A DNA stretch of 46,344 nt from positions 1 through 46,344 of the forward strand of contig JAGWNK010000033.1 in NCBI GenBank assembly GCA_028871345.1. The letters run 5' to 3'. Position 1 is the first letter of the stretch. Each line of letters opens with the position of its first letter. Made by a program: the position numbers and the translations under genes. Origin of the DNA: Alphaproteobacteria bacterium. GTDB lineage: Bacteria; Pseudomonadota; Alphaproteobacteria; Micropepsales; Micropepsaceae. The notes under the pieces are model-generated. The model worked only from the letters and a program-made list of their open reading frames with translations. It was not told where the DNA came from and ran no database searches. Shown piece by piece: positions 23,572 through 33,404 of the stretch.

Positions 23572-24311
23572 CACTGCATCAGCGCGCGCGCGATCGGCAT
23601 CCACCAGGCAGGCCTGGTGAGGAAGATGCCGATGGCGACGGATTGCAGCGCAACCATCGGCGGCAGGGCCCACAGATAGACGGCATGGACCCGGCGCATC
23701 ACGATCCAATCGCGCGCCATGGCGATGAGGATCAGCGCATCGACGCCCGCATAGAACAGGTAGTCGCTGAACACCGGAATGGGGAAGCGGCCGAACCCCG
23801 CCGACGTCAGCGCACAGGTCGCCACCAGCATGAGGCGGCGGTGATATTCGGGCCACCGGCGCCAGGCAGCCGCCAGCACGACGCATGTGCTGAAGACGAT
23901 GATGTCGTTCAACGGGATGGGAAGGAACGACAGGATCTCGGCGGCGGGCGATCCGTGCGCGATGCGAAACCGCGCCATGGCGAGCACGGTGGCGATGCCG
24001 ACGACGGGAACGGCGCTTGCGAGCACCAGCCCCGCGAGCCCGACGCGCTTGTGAACCGCGGTGTTGCGCGACCATACCAGCGAGGCTTGCAGCAGGAACA
24101 GCGCGAGCCATCCCGAGAACACGGCGCCGTGCACATAGAGGATCGTCGGGCGCGCCGCGCTGGGATGGATCGGGCGGATCAGGTTGTCGACGATGGTGTG
24201 GCTGAAGCCGTAGACCACCACCGTTGCGATGAGCAGCGCCATCAGCAAATAGAAGGGCCGGCCGAGCAGCCCGCGCAGGCCGCCGCCTTCCACCGTACGT
24301 ACCATCGTCAT
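23571..24311 (-). CDS. Seven-helix membrane protein of unknown function
   Basis: 246 residues from ATG 24311 (behind GCGGGGGCTTTC; ATG 24329 or 24305 are possible). About seven hydrophobic helices. Conserved-looking polar positions inside helices: HGAVFSGWLALFLLQASLVW, then TAVHKRVGLAGLV, a common arrangement (His, Trp, Gln in the second helix, His before the third) in an uncharacterised group of bacterial membrane proteins. Coupled by TGATG to the APC permease downstream, so the two may act together. Divergent from the sulfite reductase operon. Confidence 0.7.
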   Translation of the reverse strand: MTMVRTVEGGGLRGLLGRPFYLLMALLIATVVVYGFSHTIVDNLIRPIHPSAARPTILYVHGAVFSGWLALFLLQASLVWSRNTAVHKRVGLAGLVLASAVPVVGIATVLAMARFRIAHGSPAAEILSFLPIPLNDIIVFSTCVVLAAAWRRWPEYHRRLMLVATCALTSAGFGRFPIPVFSDYLFYAGVDALILIAMARDWIVMRRVHAVYLWALPPMVALQSVAIGIFLTRPAWWMPIARALMQ

Positions 24312-24445
24312 GAAAGCCCCCGCGTTCATTAGTAATAATAATGAGACGCAGTCTGCGTTAGGGACGGCAAGGCGGCAACCACAATCGGCCCCCCGAATGC
24401 TCCCGAGGGAACGCTCGCATCTTTCTTGCGTTCACTCGGAAATTC

Positions 24446-24468
24446 ATACACTTCATTGTATGTATAAT
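24446..24468 (+). promoter_or_regulatory. Candidate promoter/operator of the sulfite reductase operon
   Basis: ATACA-N6-TGTAT inverted repeat (24446-24461) directly abuts a TATAAT hexamer (24463-24468), 66 bp before the DUF2849 start codon, in a conspicuously AT-rich stretch. No good -35 is visible at 17 bp, as expected for an activator-dependent promoter. CysB-type control is conceivable but not shown. Confidence 0.4.
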
Positions 24469-24534
24469 ATTTTTTTCTACAAATTGTTCCTGTGAAGTCT
24501 TGATTTCTCCAGACCGAAGTGTGAGGTAAGCATC

Positions 24535-24930
24535 ATGGCGAAGCCTCTTTCCCAGATCCTGACCGCCAACCGGCTGCGTGACGGCGACGTCGTCTATTGG
24601 CACGGCGGCCGCTGGGTCGAGGCGCTGGGCGAAGCCGACATCTTCGCCGCGGAGGCCGAGGCCAAGGCGGCGCTCGAGGCGGCGCAGCAGGCCGTTGCCG
24701 CCAACGTCGTCGTCAATCCCTACCTGTTCGAAGTGCGCCCCGACGCCGACGGGCCGGTGCCGGTCAAGGAGCGCGAAATCGTGCGCGCCGCCGGGCCGAC
24801 CGTCCATGCCGATCTCGGCAAGCAGGCGGGAGGCCTCACGCCGGACTCGATCCGCCGGGCCGCCGCCGCCAGAGATGTGAGGGCCCCGGTTTTCCCTGCA
24901 AAGGAACGAGACAATGACGTCTCGATTTGA
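24535..24930 (+). CDS. DUF2849 protein of sulfite reductase operon
   Basis: 131 residues. MAKPLSQILTANRLRDGDVV and YWHGGRWVEALGEAD are the start typical of DUF2849, small cytoplasmic proteins found before alphaproteobacterial nitrite/sulfite reductase hemoprotein genes. The middle contains an Ala/Glu helix, then VVNPYLFEVRP and a long C-terminal tail with low-complexity Ala/Arg. Function unestablished; its fixed position next to CysI suggests a role in electron delivery or assembly of that enzyme, which is inference. Start follows GAGGTAAGCATC. Ends 38 bp before cysI. Confidence 0.85.
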   Translation: MAKPLSQILTANRLRDGDVVYWHGGRWVEALGEADIFAAEAEAKAALEAAQQAVAANVVVNPYLFEVRPDADGPVPVKEREIVRAAGPTVHADLGKQAGGLTPDSIRRAAAARDVRAPVFPAKERDNDVSI

Positions 24931-24968
24931 TCTTGCCTGCCCCTCGCGGGGAGGCAATGAGGTTACCC

Positions 24969-26639
24969 ATGTACCGCTATGACGAGTTCGACGCGACCTT
25001 CGTGCGCGAGCGGGCCAGGCAATTCCGCCATCAGGTCGAGCGCCGCCTGAAAGGCGAACTGACCGAGGACCAATTCAAGCCCCTGCGGCTGATGAACGGG
25101 CTTTACCTGCAGCTGCACGCCTACATGCTGCGCATCGCCATCCCCTACGGGACGCTGTCGGCGCGCCAGATGCGCCGGCTGGCCCACATCGCGCGCACCT
25201 ACGACAAGGGCTACGGCCATTTCACGACGCGCACCAACCTGCAGTTCCACTGGATCAAGCTGAAGGACGTCCCCGACATCCTGGAGGAACTCGCCGAGGT
25301 GGAGATGCACGCCATCCAGACCAGCGGCAACTGCGTGCGCAACGTCACCGCCGACCAGTTCGCCGGCGCCACCGCCGAGGAGATGGAAGACCCGCGCCCG
25401 CTGGCCGAGATCATCCGCCAGTGGTCGAGCCTGCATCCGGAGTTCGTCTTCCTGGCGCGCAAGTTCAAGATCGCGGTCGGCACCACGCCGCACGACCGCG
25501 CCGCGCTGCGCTATCACGACATGGCGGTGGAAGCGGTGAAGAACGCCCGGGGCGAGACCGGCTATCGCGTCTACGCCGGCGGCGGCATGGGGCGGACCCC
25601 CTGCCTGGCGCATGTCATGCGCGATTTCGTGCGGCGCGAGGACATCCTCGCCTATCTCGAAGCGGTGCTGCGCGTCTACAACCAGGACAGCCGCCGCGAC
25701 AACATCCACAAGCAGCGCATCAAAATCCTGATCAACGCCATCGGCGTCGAAGAGATGCGCCGGCGCGTCGAGCGCGAATTCGAGGAACTGCGCCTGACGG
25801 GCACGCTCGCGCTGCCCGCCGAGGAGCTGAAGCGCATCGAAGCCTATTTCGCGCCGCCCGAATTCGAGACGCTGAACGACAATCCGCCCGAGCTCGAAAC
25901 CGCGCTGAAGGGCAAGGACTTTTCGGACTGGGCCGGGACCAATCTGCACCGGCATCGCACGCCGGGCTATTCCATTGTGACGGTGTCGCTCAAGTCGATC
26001 GGCCGCGTGCCCGGCGACTGCAGCCACCGGCAGATGGACGCGCTGGCCGACCTGATGGACGAATTCGGCTGCGAGGAAATCCGCGTCAGCCACGAGCAGA
26101 ACCTGGTGCTGCCCCATGTCCGCCAGAAGGACCTGCCGGCGCTCCACGCGCGGCTCAAGGCGCTCGATCTGGCCACGCCGAACATCGGGCTGGTCACCGA
26201 CATCATCTGCTGCCCGGGCCTGGATTATTGCGACCTCGCCAATGCGCGCTCGATTCCGGTGGCGCAGAAGATCGCCGAGCGCTTCGCCGGCCTGGAACGC
26301 CAGCACGCCATCGGCGAGCTCAAGATCAAGATGTCGGGCTGCATCAACGCCTGCGGCCACCACCATGCCGGCCACATCGGCATCCTGGGCGTCGACAAGA
26401 AGGGCGTGGAATACTACCAGCTGCTGCTGGGCGGCTCGGGCGCCGAGGACGCCGCCATCGGCGACATCATGGGGCCTGGCTTCGGCGAGCACGAGATCGT
26501 GGACGCCGTCGAGCGCGTCATCGACCTCTATCTCGAGATTCGCCGGGACGGCGAACGCTTCCTCGACACCTATCGCCGCGTGGGCATGGAGCCGTTCAAG
26601 AACGTGGCGTATGCGGAGCAGCTCTATGCGGCGCATTAG
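24969..26639 (+). CDS. cysI: Assimilatory sulfite (nitrite/sulfite-type) reductase hemoprotein
   Basis: 556 residues, the siroheme-4Fe4S subunit that reduces sulfite to sulfide with six electrons. Two ferredoxin-like halves are evident (GYGHFTTRTNLQFHWIKL in the first, IRVSHEQNLVLPHV in the second), and the cluster/siroheme cysteines are in CCPGLDYCDLA and SGCINACGHHHAGH (C-x5-C and C-x3-C). ATG 24969 is preferred to ATG 24957 because GAGG lies 6 nt before it and homologs usually open MYRYDEF. Sits between DUF2849 and DUF934 genes, the usual alphaproteobacterial arrangement; no flavoprotein CysJ is present, so the electron donor is probably ferredoxin or a DUF partner. Confidence 0.9.
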   Translation: MYRYDEFDATFVRERARQFRHQVERRLKGELTEDQFKPLRLMNGLYLQLHAYMLRIAIPYGTLSARQMRRLAHIARTYDKGYGHFTTRTNLQFHWIKLKDVPDILEELAEVEMHAIQTSGNCVRNVTADQFAGATAEEMEDPRPLAEIIRQWSSLHPEFVFLARKFKIAVGTTPHDRAALRYHDMAVEAVKNARGETGYRVYAGGGMGRTPCLAHVMRDFVRREDILAYLEAVLRVYNQDSRRDNIHKQRIKILINAIGVEEMRRRVEREFEELRLTGTLALPAEELKRIEAYFAPPEFETLNDNPPELETALKGKDFSDWAGTNLHRHRTPGYSIVTVSLKSIGRVPGDCSHRQMDALADLMDEFGCEEIRVSHEQNLVLPHVRQKDLPALHARLKALDLATPNIGLVTDIICCPGLDYCDLANARSIPVAQKIAERFAGLERQHAIGELKIKMSGCINACGHHHAGHIGILGVDKKGVEYYQLLLGGSGAEDAAIGDIMGPGFGEHEIVDAVERVIDLYLEIRRDGERFLDTYRRVGMEPFKNVAYAEQLYAAH

Positions 26640-26652
26640 ACTCGCGGCGTTT

Positions 26653-26738
26653 CCTCCCCCCTTCACGGGGGAGGTGCTCCGCGTCAGCGGAGCGGAGGAG
26701 GGCACCCCCCTCGGCGCTTCGCGCCACTCCCCCCTTGG
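26653..26738. repeat. Intergenic hairpin elements between cysI and DUF934 (copy 8)
   Basis: CCTCCCCCCTTCACGGGGGAGG is followed by a GCTCCGCGTCAGCGGAGC stem and then CACCCCCCTCGGCGCTTCGC to CACTCCCCCCTT. Intergenic within an apparent operon, so it would be transcribed and could act as an RNA hairpin between the two genes. Confidence 0.65.
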
Positions 26739-26750
26739 ACGCGGTGAGAA

Positions 26751-27242
26751 ATGACCCGTCTCCTCAAGCACGGCCGGTTTGCCGACGACCTCTTCACCGC
26801 CGTCGCCGACGACGCCGCGCTGCCCGAAGGGGCAGTTGTGGTGTCGCTCAAGCGCCTGCGGGCCGATCGCGACGCGCTGTTCGAACGCAACACGCCGCTG
26901 GGCGTGCGCCTCAAGGCGGAAGAGTCGCCCGAACTGCTGGGCGCGGACCTCGACCGGATGTCGCTGGTGGTTCTGGAATTCCCGAAATTCCGCGACGGGC
27001 GTGCCTTCTCCTGGGCCCGCATGCTGCGCACGCGTCTCGGCTTCAAGGGCGAGGTGCGGGCGACCGGCGATTTCCTCTATGACCAGCTGTCGCACATGAC
27101 GCGCGTCGGCTTCGACGCCTTCGAGGTCAAGGACTCCGTCACGGCCGAGGTTTATGAGCGGGCGCTCAAGGAGATGACGTTCGTCTACCAACCGAGCTCG
27201 GACGGGCGCAAGACGATCCGCGACCTGCGGGCCGGGAAATAG
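26751..27242 (+). CDS. DUF934 protein of sulfite reductase operon
   Basis: 163 residues. LPEGAVVVSLKRLRADRDAL, LGVRLKAEESPELL, VVLEFPKFRDGRAFSWARML, FKGEVRATGDFLYDQLSHM and RVGFDAFEV are diagnostic of DUF934, a partner protein encoded with CysI or CysH in proteobacteria. Its role is unknown; a scaffolding or regulatory part in sulfur assimilation is usually inferred from context. Start ATG 26751 follows GCGGTGAGAA. The PAPS reductase gene (cysH) that often follows is absent here; the next gene is an unrelated Spy-like protein. Confidence 0.88.
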   Translation: MTRLLKHGRFADDLFTAVADDAALPEGAVVVSLKRLRADRDALFERNTPLGVRLKAEESPELLGADLDRMSLVVLEFPKFRDGRAFSWARMLRTRLGFKGEVRATGDFLYDQLSHMTRVGFDAFEVKDSVTAEVYERALKEMTFVYQPSSDGRKTIRDLRAGK

Positions 27243-27380
27243 GCGCGCCTCCAAGGCGCCTGGGAGCCTCGGCCCCGGGGAAATCCGCGACATTCTATTA
27301 CAGCGTTTTCAGGCGCGGGCGAGACGGAGCCGCCGCCGAAGGCCGTTCAAGCCTCATCGAACCCCAGCTCGAGGATGCTC

Positions 27381-28019
27381 ATGCAGCCCAGAATCCTGTT
27401 TCCCGTCCTGGCCGCGCTTGCGCTCAGCGCCGGCGCGGTATTGGCGCAGGACGCCCCAGCTCCGGCGGCCAATCCGGCCAACGCCCGCCCGATGGCACAA
27501 CATTTCGACCGCGCCCGGATGCAGCAGCACCTGGCCCAGATGTGCACCAACCACTATGCGCGCGCCGTCGGCCACATGGCGGCGCTCGAAGTGCAGCTCC
27601 AGCTGACGCCGGCGCAGAAGCCGCTGTTCGATCGCTGGAAGAACACGGTGCTCGCCTCGGCCAAGGATCGTTCGACGCGCTGCGGCGACATGGAGCTGCC
27701 CGATCACCGTCCGACGCTGGTCGAGGCCGAGAAACTGCACCTGAAGATGATGCAGGGCCGGCTCGACGACCTGAGGACGCAGATGCCCGCGCTCGAAGCG
27801 CTGTCGGCCTCGCTCAATGACGCCCAGCAGCGCGTGCTGACGCACGCCGCGCACCAGATGCAGCATGAACGCTTCGCGATGGGCGGCGGCTTCGGCCATG
27901 GCGGTCGCGGCATGATGGATCGTCCGCGCCGCATGATGGACGGCACCGGTCCGCATTCCGGCATGATGGGTCGCGGCATGATGGACGACGATCCGCTGCC
28001 GCCGCAGTCGGTGGAATGA
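27381..28019 (+). CDS. Periplasmic Spy/CpxP-like (LTxxQ) protein
   Basis: 212 residues with signal peptide (ILFPVLAALALSAGAVLAQ). Helical core has LTPAQ (QLQLTPAQKPLFDRWK) and a second degenerate LND-AQ pair, the LTxxQ signature of Spy/CpxP periplasmic chaperone-like proteins, plus Cys pairs (MCTNHY, STRCGDM). The C-terminal tail is Gly/Met/His-rich (GGGFGHGGRGMMD, GMMGRGMMDDD), which suggests metal or copper binding, an inference. Start ATG 27381 has GAGG 6 nt before; ATG 27375 is also in frame. Followed by a terminator-like stem at 28057. Confidence 0.8.
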   Translation: MQPRILFPVLAALALSAGAVLAQDAPAPAANPANARPMAQHFDRARMQQHLAQMCTNHYARAVGHMAALEVQLQLTPAQKPLFDRWKNTVLASAKDRSTRCGDMELPDHRPTLVEAEKLHLKMMQGRLDDLRTQMPALEALSASLNDAQQRVLTHAAHQMQHERFAMGGGFGHGGRGMMDRPRRMMDGTGPHSGMMGRGMMDDDPLPPQSVE

Positions 28020-28056
28020 CGGCGGTCGAGGCGATCCGGCGAATGGTTTCTGCGAG

Positions 28057-28096
28057 CGGGTGGGGTGGGGCATCGCTCCCCCCACCCGAAATTTTC
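28057..28096 (+). terminator. Terminator-like hairpin after the Spy-like gene
   Basis: CGGGTGGGG...CCCCACCCG stem around a short loop, followed by AAATTTTCG. G-rich stem and short T run fit a weak intrinsic terminator for the gene ending at 28019. Confidence 0.45.
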
Positions 28097-28176
28097 GCGC
28101 GTTGCCCGCGATAGTCCGGGCTCCCCGCAGAGGATGGCAAGAAGACGGCGCGGCCCGATCGCGTCATCCTCGTTCG

Positions 28177-28199
28177 TCACCTCCCCCTGGTGGGGAGGT
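28177..28199. repeat. Short palindromic element (copy 9)
   Basis: CACCTCCCC-CTGGT-GGGGAGGTG: perfect 9-bp arms, the compact form of the dispersed CTCCCC palindromes. It lies 68 bp before the decarboxylase start; the rest of the 247-bp gap holds only the hairpin at 28057. Confidence 0.65.
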
Positions 28200-28266
28200 G
28201 AAGCGGGCCACTTGACCCTCCGCCCCTGCTGCCCCATGTAACGCGCGCAATTCCGGGGCGGCACAG

Positions 28267-29433
28267 ATGAGCGCGCCTGCCAAGAGCGACATCCCGCGTT
28301 TCGCCAGCATCGAGAAGGCCATCGGCACGCTGAAGCCGGTCGATCCGGTCTACTGCCTGCAGCCGGACAAGTTCCGCGGCGCCGCCAAGCGCTTCCTGGA
28401 CGGCTTTCCGGGCGACACGCTCTACGCCGTGAAGGCCAACCCGCACCCCAACGTGCTGGAGCAGATCTACGCCGCCGGCATCCGCCATTTCGACACGGCG
28501 TCGCTGGGCGAGATCGAGCTCATCAAGAGCCGCTTTCCCGACGCCATCTGCCACTTCATGGCGCCGGTGCGCCTGCCCGGCCACGCCAAGGCCGCCTTCG
28601 AGCGCTACGGCATCACCGACTACGCCATCGACTGCGACTTCGAGTTGGAGAAGCTGCTGGCGGAAACCGGCCGTCCCGAGAAGCTGCGCGTCTTCGTGCG
28701 CCTGGCGACGCAGTTCGGCGGGGCGCTGCTCGAGCTGTCGAGCAAGTTCGGCAGCCTGCCGCCGGAGGCCGCCCGCCTGCTCAAGCGCGTCAAGGAGCTG
28801 GGCCCCACGCCCTGCCTCACCTTCCATGTCGGCTCGCAATGCCTGTCGCCGTTCTCCTACGCCCAGGCCATCGAGCTGGCGCGGCGCACCGTGGTGCTGG
28901 CCGGCGTCGAGATCGGCGCGCTCGACATCGGCGGCGGCTTCCCCGGCCCCGACACCAACAACGACGTGCCGCCCTATCTCTGGTACTTCGACACCATCCG
29001 CGAGGCCCTGGCGACGCTGGAGCGCGACAAGCTTCCCGTGATGTGCGAGCCCGGCCGCGCCTTGTGCGCGGAAGGGCTGTCGCTCGTCACCCAGGTCGTG
29101 CTGCGCAAAGGCGACCGGCTCTACATCAACGACGGCATCTACGGCAGCTTCGACGAGCTGACGATGCCGGGATTCAACGTCGATTATCCGGTGCGCGTGT
29201 TTACGGTGGACAGCAAGAGCAGGGCCCTGACCCTGCCGGGTGAGATCAGGCCCTTCCGCGTCTACGGGCCGAGCTGCGACACGCTCGACGTGCTGCCGCG
29301 GCCCCTGATGCTGCCCGACGGCATCGGCGCCGGCGACTTCATCGTGTTCGACGCCATGGCCGCCTACACGGTCGCCGCGCGCTCCAATTTCAACGGCTAT
29401 TTTCCCGACACCTGGGTGCAGATCGGCAGCTAG
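28267..29433 (+). CDS. Fold-III PLP-dependent decarboxylase (ornithine/lysine decarboxylase family)
   Basis: 388 residues. Alanine-racemase-fold decarboxylase: PLP lysine Lys56 in YAVKANP, HVGSQ, phosphate-binding GGGFPG and CEPGRAL, and the C-terminal YGPSCDTLDVL with Cys337, the residue that completes the active site of the neighbouring subunit in eukaryotic-type ornithine decarboxylases. DFIVFDAMAAYT follows as in the family. It converts ornithine and/or lysine to putrescine and/or cadaverine in the cytoplasm; specificity is not decidable. Typical alphaproteobacterial biosynthetic enzyme of this class. Its TAG stop lies in the first bases of the composite palindromic element (29431). Confidence 0.9.
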   Translation: MSAPAKSDIPRFASIEKAIGTLKPVDPVYCLQPDKFRGAAKRFLDGFPGDTLYAVKANPHPNVLEQIYAAGIRHFDTASLGEIELIKSRFPDAICHFMAPVRLPGHAKAAFERYGITDYAIDCDFELEKLLAETGRPEKLRVFVRLATQFGGALLELSSKFGSLPPEAARLLKRVKELGPTPCLTFHVGSQCLSPFSYAQAIELARRTVVLAGVEIGALDIGGGFPGPDTNNDVPPYLWYFDTIREALATLERDKLPVMCEPGRALCAEGLSLVTQVVLRKGDRLYINDGIYGSFDELTMPGFNVDYPVRVFTVDSKSRALTLPGEIRPFRVYGPSCDTLDVLPRPLMLPDGIGAGDFIVFDAMAAYTVAARSNFNGYFPDTWVQIGS

Positions 29434-29594
29434 TGTCCCGATTGCGAAATTCGCCGCATCTCGATATCGGTCTCCAGCGAATTTCGGAATCGGAAGGACA
29501 CTAGCAACATATTGAATCCCAGTGTCGTTTTGGTTCCAAAGTTCGCCAAGCGGCTGATATCGGTAATGCGACGAACTTTGGAGCCACGACACTA
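29431..29594. repeat. Composite A/B palindromic element, copy 2 (A-spacer-B)
   Basis: A unit 29431-29503 (73 nt, TAGTGTCCCGATTGCG to GGAAGGACACTA), 16-nt spacer GCAACATATTGAATCC, B unit 29520-29594 (75 nt, AGTGTCGTTTTGGTTCC to CACGACACTA). Unit lengths are identical to copy 1 with base substitutions in loops and arms. Outer flanks are C and G, consistent with insertion in CTAG. The internal TA at 29520 has become CA. Confidence 0.9.
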
Positions 29595-29680
29595 GGGCGG
29601 CGCCGGGAGCCGGATTCTTTATTTCTTCGCAAGGAAAACCTTAACAGGCGGCGGCTAAGCTTACGGGTCTGGAGCAGGCC

Positions 29681-30331
29681 ATGCCGACCGCACGCGAACG
29701 TTTGAGTCATCTCTTGGCGCTGGCGGCCGAAGGGCCGGGGCGGCGCGCGGCGCTCGCCGGCGAAGTCGCCGAGCTGGTGCTGGACTGGCCGGCCGACGGG
29801 CCCGAGGCGATGCGCGGCCCGCTGATGGCGCTGCTGGAATTGACGGTGCGCGAAGCCGACTGGGAGACGCGCGCGCGGCTGGCGGCGCGCATGGGCGGCC
29901 ATCCCGAACTGCCGCTGCACCTGATCAACGACTTCTATCTCGCGGGCCCCCCGCGCGTGCGCCGGGAAATCCTGCTGCGCAACGAGATCGCGGACGAACC
30001 GCCACAGGCCGTCAATCCGCCAGACTGCCAGGCCCTGGTCGCGGCCGCCCGCGCCAATGCGCCGGGTTTCGCCGCCACCTTGGGCGCCTGTTTCGCGATT
30101 TCGAACGAGACCGCGCTCGCCATCCTCAACGATCCTTCGGGCGAACCCTTCGCAGCGTTGTGCAAGGGCGCGCATGCCGACCGTGCCACCTTCTCCACCA
30201 TCATGGTGCTGCACGGCGCCGGGGCGGCGGCGCTGCCGGTTTTCGACACCGTTCCGCAACGGGCGGCGGAACGTTTGGTGGCGCACTGGCGCCGTCAGGC
30301 GCCGCACCACGTGGCCGCCGCCGCAGAGTGA
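29681..30331 (+). CDS. DUF2336-like alpha-helical repeat protein
   Basis: 216 residues, almost entirely helical, with HEAT-like units (LSHLLALAAEGPGRRAALAG, EVAELVLDWP, LINDFYLAGPPRVRREILLR). The organisation resembles DUF2336, a soluble alphaproteobacterial family of unknown function; the match is by general pattern. The central segment NETALAILNDPSGEPFAAL and the following helices form a second half. No signal peptide or membrane segment. ATG 29681 follows GGAGCAGGCC. It stands after the composite element, whose end is 86 bp upstream. Confidence 0.6.
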   Translation: MPTARERLSHLLALAAEGPGRRAALAGEVAELVLDWPADGPEAMRGPLMALLELTVREADWETRARLAARMGGHPELPLHLINDFYLAGPPRVRREILLRNEIADEPPQAVNPPDCQALVAAARANAPGFAATLGACFAISNETALAILNDPSGEPFAALCKGAHADRATFSTIMVLHGAGAAALPVFDTVPQRAAERLVAHWRRQAPHHVAAAAE

Positions 30332-30381
30332 CGGCGAGCTAATCTTCCGCTAATGTGCCTTCACAGCGATGGGGGCGTTTC

Positions 30382-30978
30382 ATGTCAACGGTGCGGCTCG
30401 GATGGGCGGCGGCGACGCTGCTGGCGGTGTTTTGCGGCGCGGCGGCGGCCGACGACGCCGACTGGCAGACGGTGACGCTTGCGGACGGCATCACGATGGA
30501 TGTGCCGGCCGTGGTGCACGACAACTACAAACCCAGCGCCGAGAGCGCCAAGGACGGCGGAGTGATGTATTTCGAGGTCACGATGGACGAGTTCGGCGAC
30601 CTCGCCTGCCTCCTGTCGCGCAACGACTACTCGGCGACGTTCATGCGTTCGACGGCGATCGAACGGCTGGCGAGCCGTGATCGCGACAGCATGTGCTCCG
30701 CCGGTGACAAGGTCACGGGCTTCGACGTCGGCGAATCCGAATCGCTGTCGATCAGCGGCTATGCGGCGGGACGCTGCGCGGCAGGCTACACGGACGCCAG
30801 CGACAAGCAGCCGGGACAGGTTGCCGCCGTCATGACGGTGGCCGCGCCGGATGGCTTCTACATGCTGAGCTGCACCGTTTATGCCGACACGCAGGATCAG
30901 GCGACGGCCCACTGGGTGTCGCAGTGGCAGGATATCGTGCATCACGTGCAGGAAAGCGTGAAGTTTCCCGCAACGTGA
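30382..30978 (+). CDS. Secreted protein of unknown function (PsbP/Mog1-like layout)
   Basis: 198 residues with signal peptide (GWAAATLLAVFCGAAAA). Mature part: DWQTVTLADGITMDVPAVV, then MYFEVTMDEFGDLACLL, a segment with two Cys (MCSAGDK, GRCAAGY), VAAVMTVAAPDGFYMLSCTV, and a terminal helix HVQESVKFP. The order of elements resembles the secreted proteins at 10709 and 32720, although identity looks low. Four Cys could form disulfides. ATG 30382 follows GATGGGGGCGTTTC. A TAA-N7-TAA word pair (CTAATCTTCCGCTAA) lies 30 bp upstream, a poor match to a CtrA box. Function unknown. Confidence 0.65.
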   Translation: MSTVRLGWAAATLLAVFCGAAAADDADWQTVTLADGITMDVPAVVHDNYKPSAESAKDGGVMYFEVTMDEFGDLACLLSRNDYSATFMRSTAIERLASRDRDSMCSAGDKVTGFDVGESESLSISGYAAGRCAAGYTDASDKQPGQVAAVMTVAAPDGFYMLSCTVYADTQDQATAHWVSQWQDIVHHVQESVKFPAT

Positions 30979-31033
30979 TCTCCGTGCGCCCTCGCAGGTC
31001 GGGTTCTTTCATATCGCGCGTGCCATTCCAATT

Positions 31034-31054
31034 CCTCCCCTGTTGAAGGGAGGG
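31034..31054. repeat. Short palindromic element (copy 10)
   Basis: CCTCCCC-TGTTGAA-GGGAGGG, between the convergent genes ending at 30978 and 31074. Could serve as a bidirectional transcript end. Confidence 0.55.
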
Positions 31055-31073
31055 AAAGGCAGAGACCGAACGT

Positions 31074-32639
<1,566 letters not shown>

Positions 32640-32719
32640 GGCGGCGGGGAGTAGCAGGACGGTGCCGTCCGTACAACTCCCGTTGCATCTCTCGCGGCGG
32701 GGCGGCGGCGAAGCCCGAC

Positions 32720-33247
32720 CTATTGCAGATGGAACGAGTTGATGAAGGCCTTGAGCAGCGCCGCGTCCTCCTCGGACGACTGCGGCGTGCGCATCGTCAG
32801 CACCAGATAGATGCGCGGCAACCGCCCCGTCACGATCACGACGAGACCGTCGCCGACCGCCGACTTGTCCGGCGTCGCGTAGTGGAACCGGCGCGCGCGG
32901 AAGCCGTCGATCTTGACCGACTTGACCCCCGACATCACGCCTTCCATCCCGCCCACGAAGCCCAGGCTCTGCGCGGCCAGGGTCGACGGCACGTCGATGG
33001 GCGTCGGCACCGTGTAGGTTTCGACGGTGACCATCGCGGTATAGACGCCCGCCACCTCGGACTTGATCATCACCAGATCGGCGACGGTACGACCTTTGGA
33101 ATCGGTCTCGGAAGGTTTCGGTTCGCCGACCGCGGGCGTGCCGGGGAAATCCGCCGAGAAGCCGAATCTGTTCGAGACAAAGGTGTCGCCCTGCGCAGCG
33201 ACGGGAAAGAGAACAAGAAATGCCAAGACGGCCGCCAGCACACGCAT
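32720..33247 (-). CDS. Secreted protein of unknown function (PsbP/Mog1-like layout)
   Basis: 175 residues; signal peptide VLAAVLAFLVLFPVAAQG, then FVSNRFGFSADFPGTPAVGE, VADLVMIKSEVAGVYTAMV, VKSVKIDGFRARRFHYAT, LVVIVTGRLPRIYLVLTM and a final helix LLKAFINSFHLQ. 'F.f.adFPg.P' start, 'idG..ar.f' middle and 'f..Sf' end are common to a class of secreted PsbP/Mog1-fold proteins. ATG 33247 follows GGGGGGAAATC. Unlike its counterparts at 10709 and 30382 the mature part lacks Cys. Function unknown. Confidence 0.7.
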   Translation of the reverse strand: MRVLAAVLAFLVLFPVAAQGDTFVSNRFGFSADFPGTPAVGEPKPSETDSKGRTVADLVMIKSEVAGVYTAMVTVETYTVPTPIDVPSTLAAQSLGFVGGMEGVMSGVKSVKIDGFRARRFHYATPDKSAVGDGLVVIVTGRLPRIYLVLTMRTPQSSEEDAALLKAFINSFHLQ

Positions 33248-33404
33248 GATTTCCCCCCTGCGCCCGGACTTCCAATCCCGGAAGTGTCCCGCCTGCGCGC
33301 CGCCGGCGCAACGCGACTTGCTGCCGCCCGCCGCGGCGAAAACCGGCGGAATCCGCGGCGTTGCGTTCTCGGCGCGGCCCCGAACCGCCCTCCGGGATCG
33401 CTTC

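Noticed and set aside
28020..28266. Possible speF-type leader RNA before the decarboxylase
   Set aside because: Could not recall or verify the conserved core, and the region is mostly explained by a terminator stem and a palindromic element. A covariance-model search would decide.
28177..29592. Large minus-strand frame opposite the decarboxylase, starting inside the composite repeat
   Set aside because: Its N-terminus is a translation of the repeat element, and the remainder is antisense to a conserved decarboxylase.
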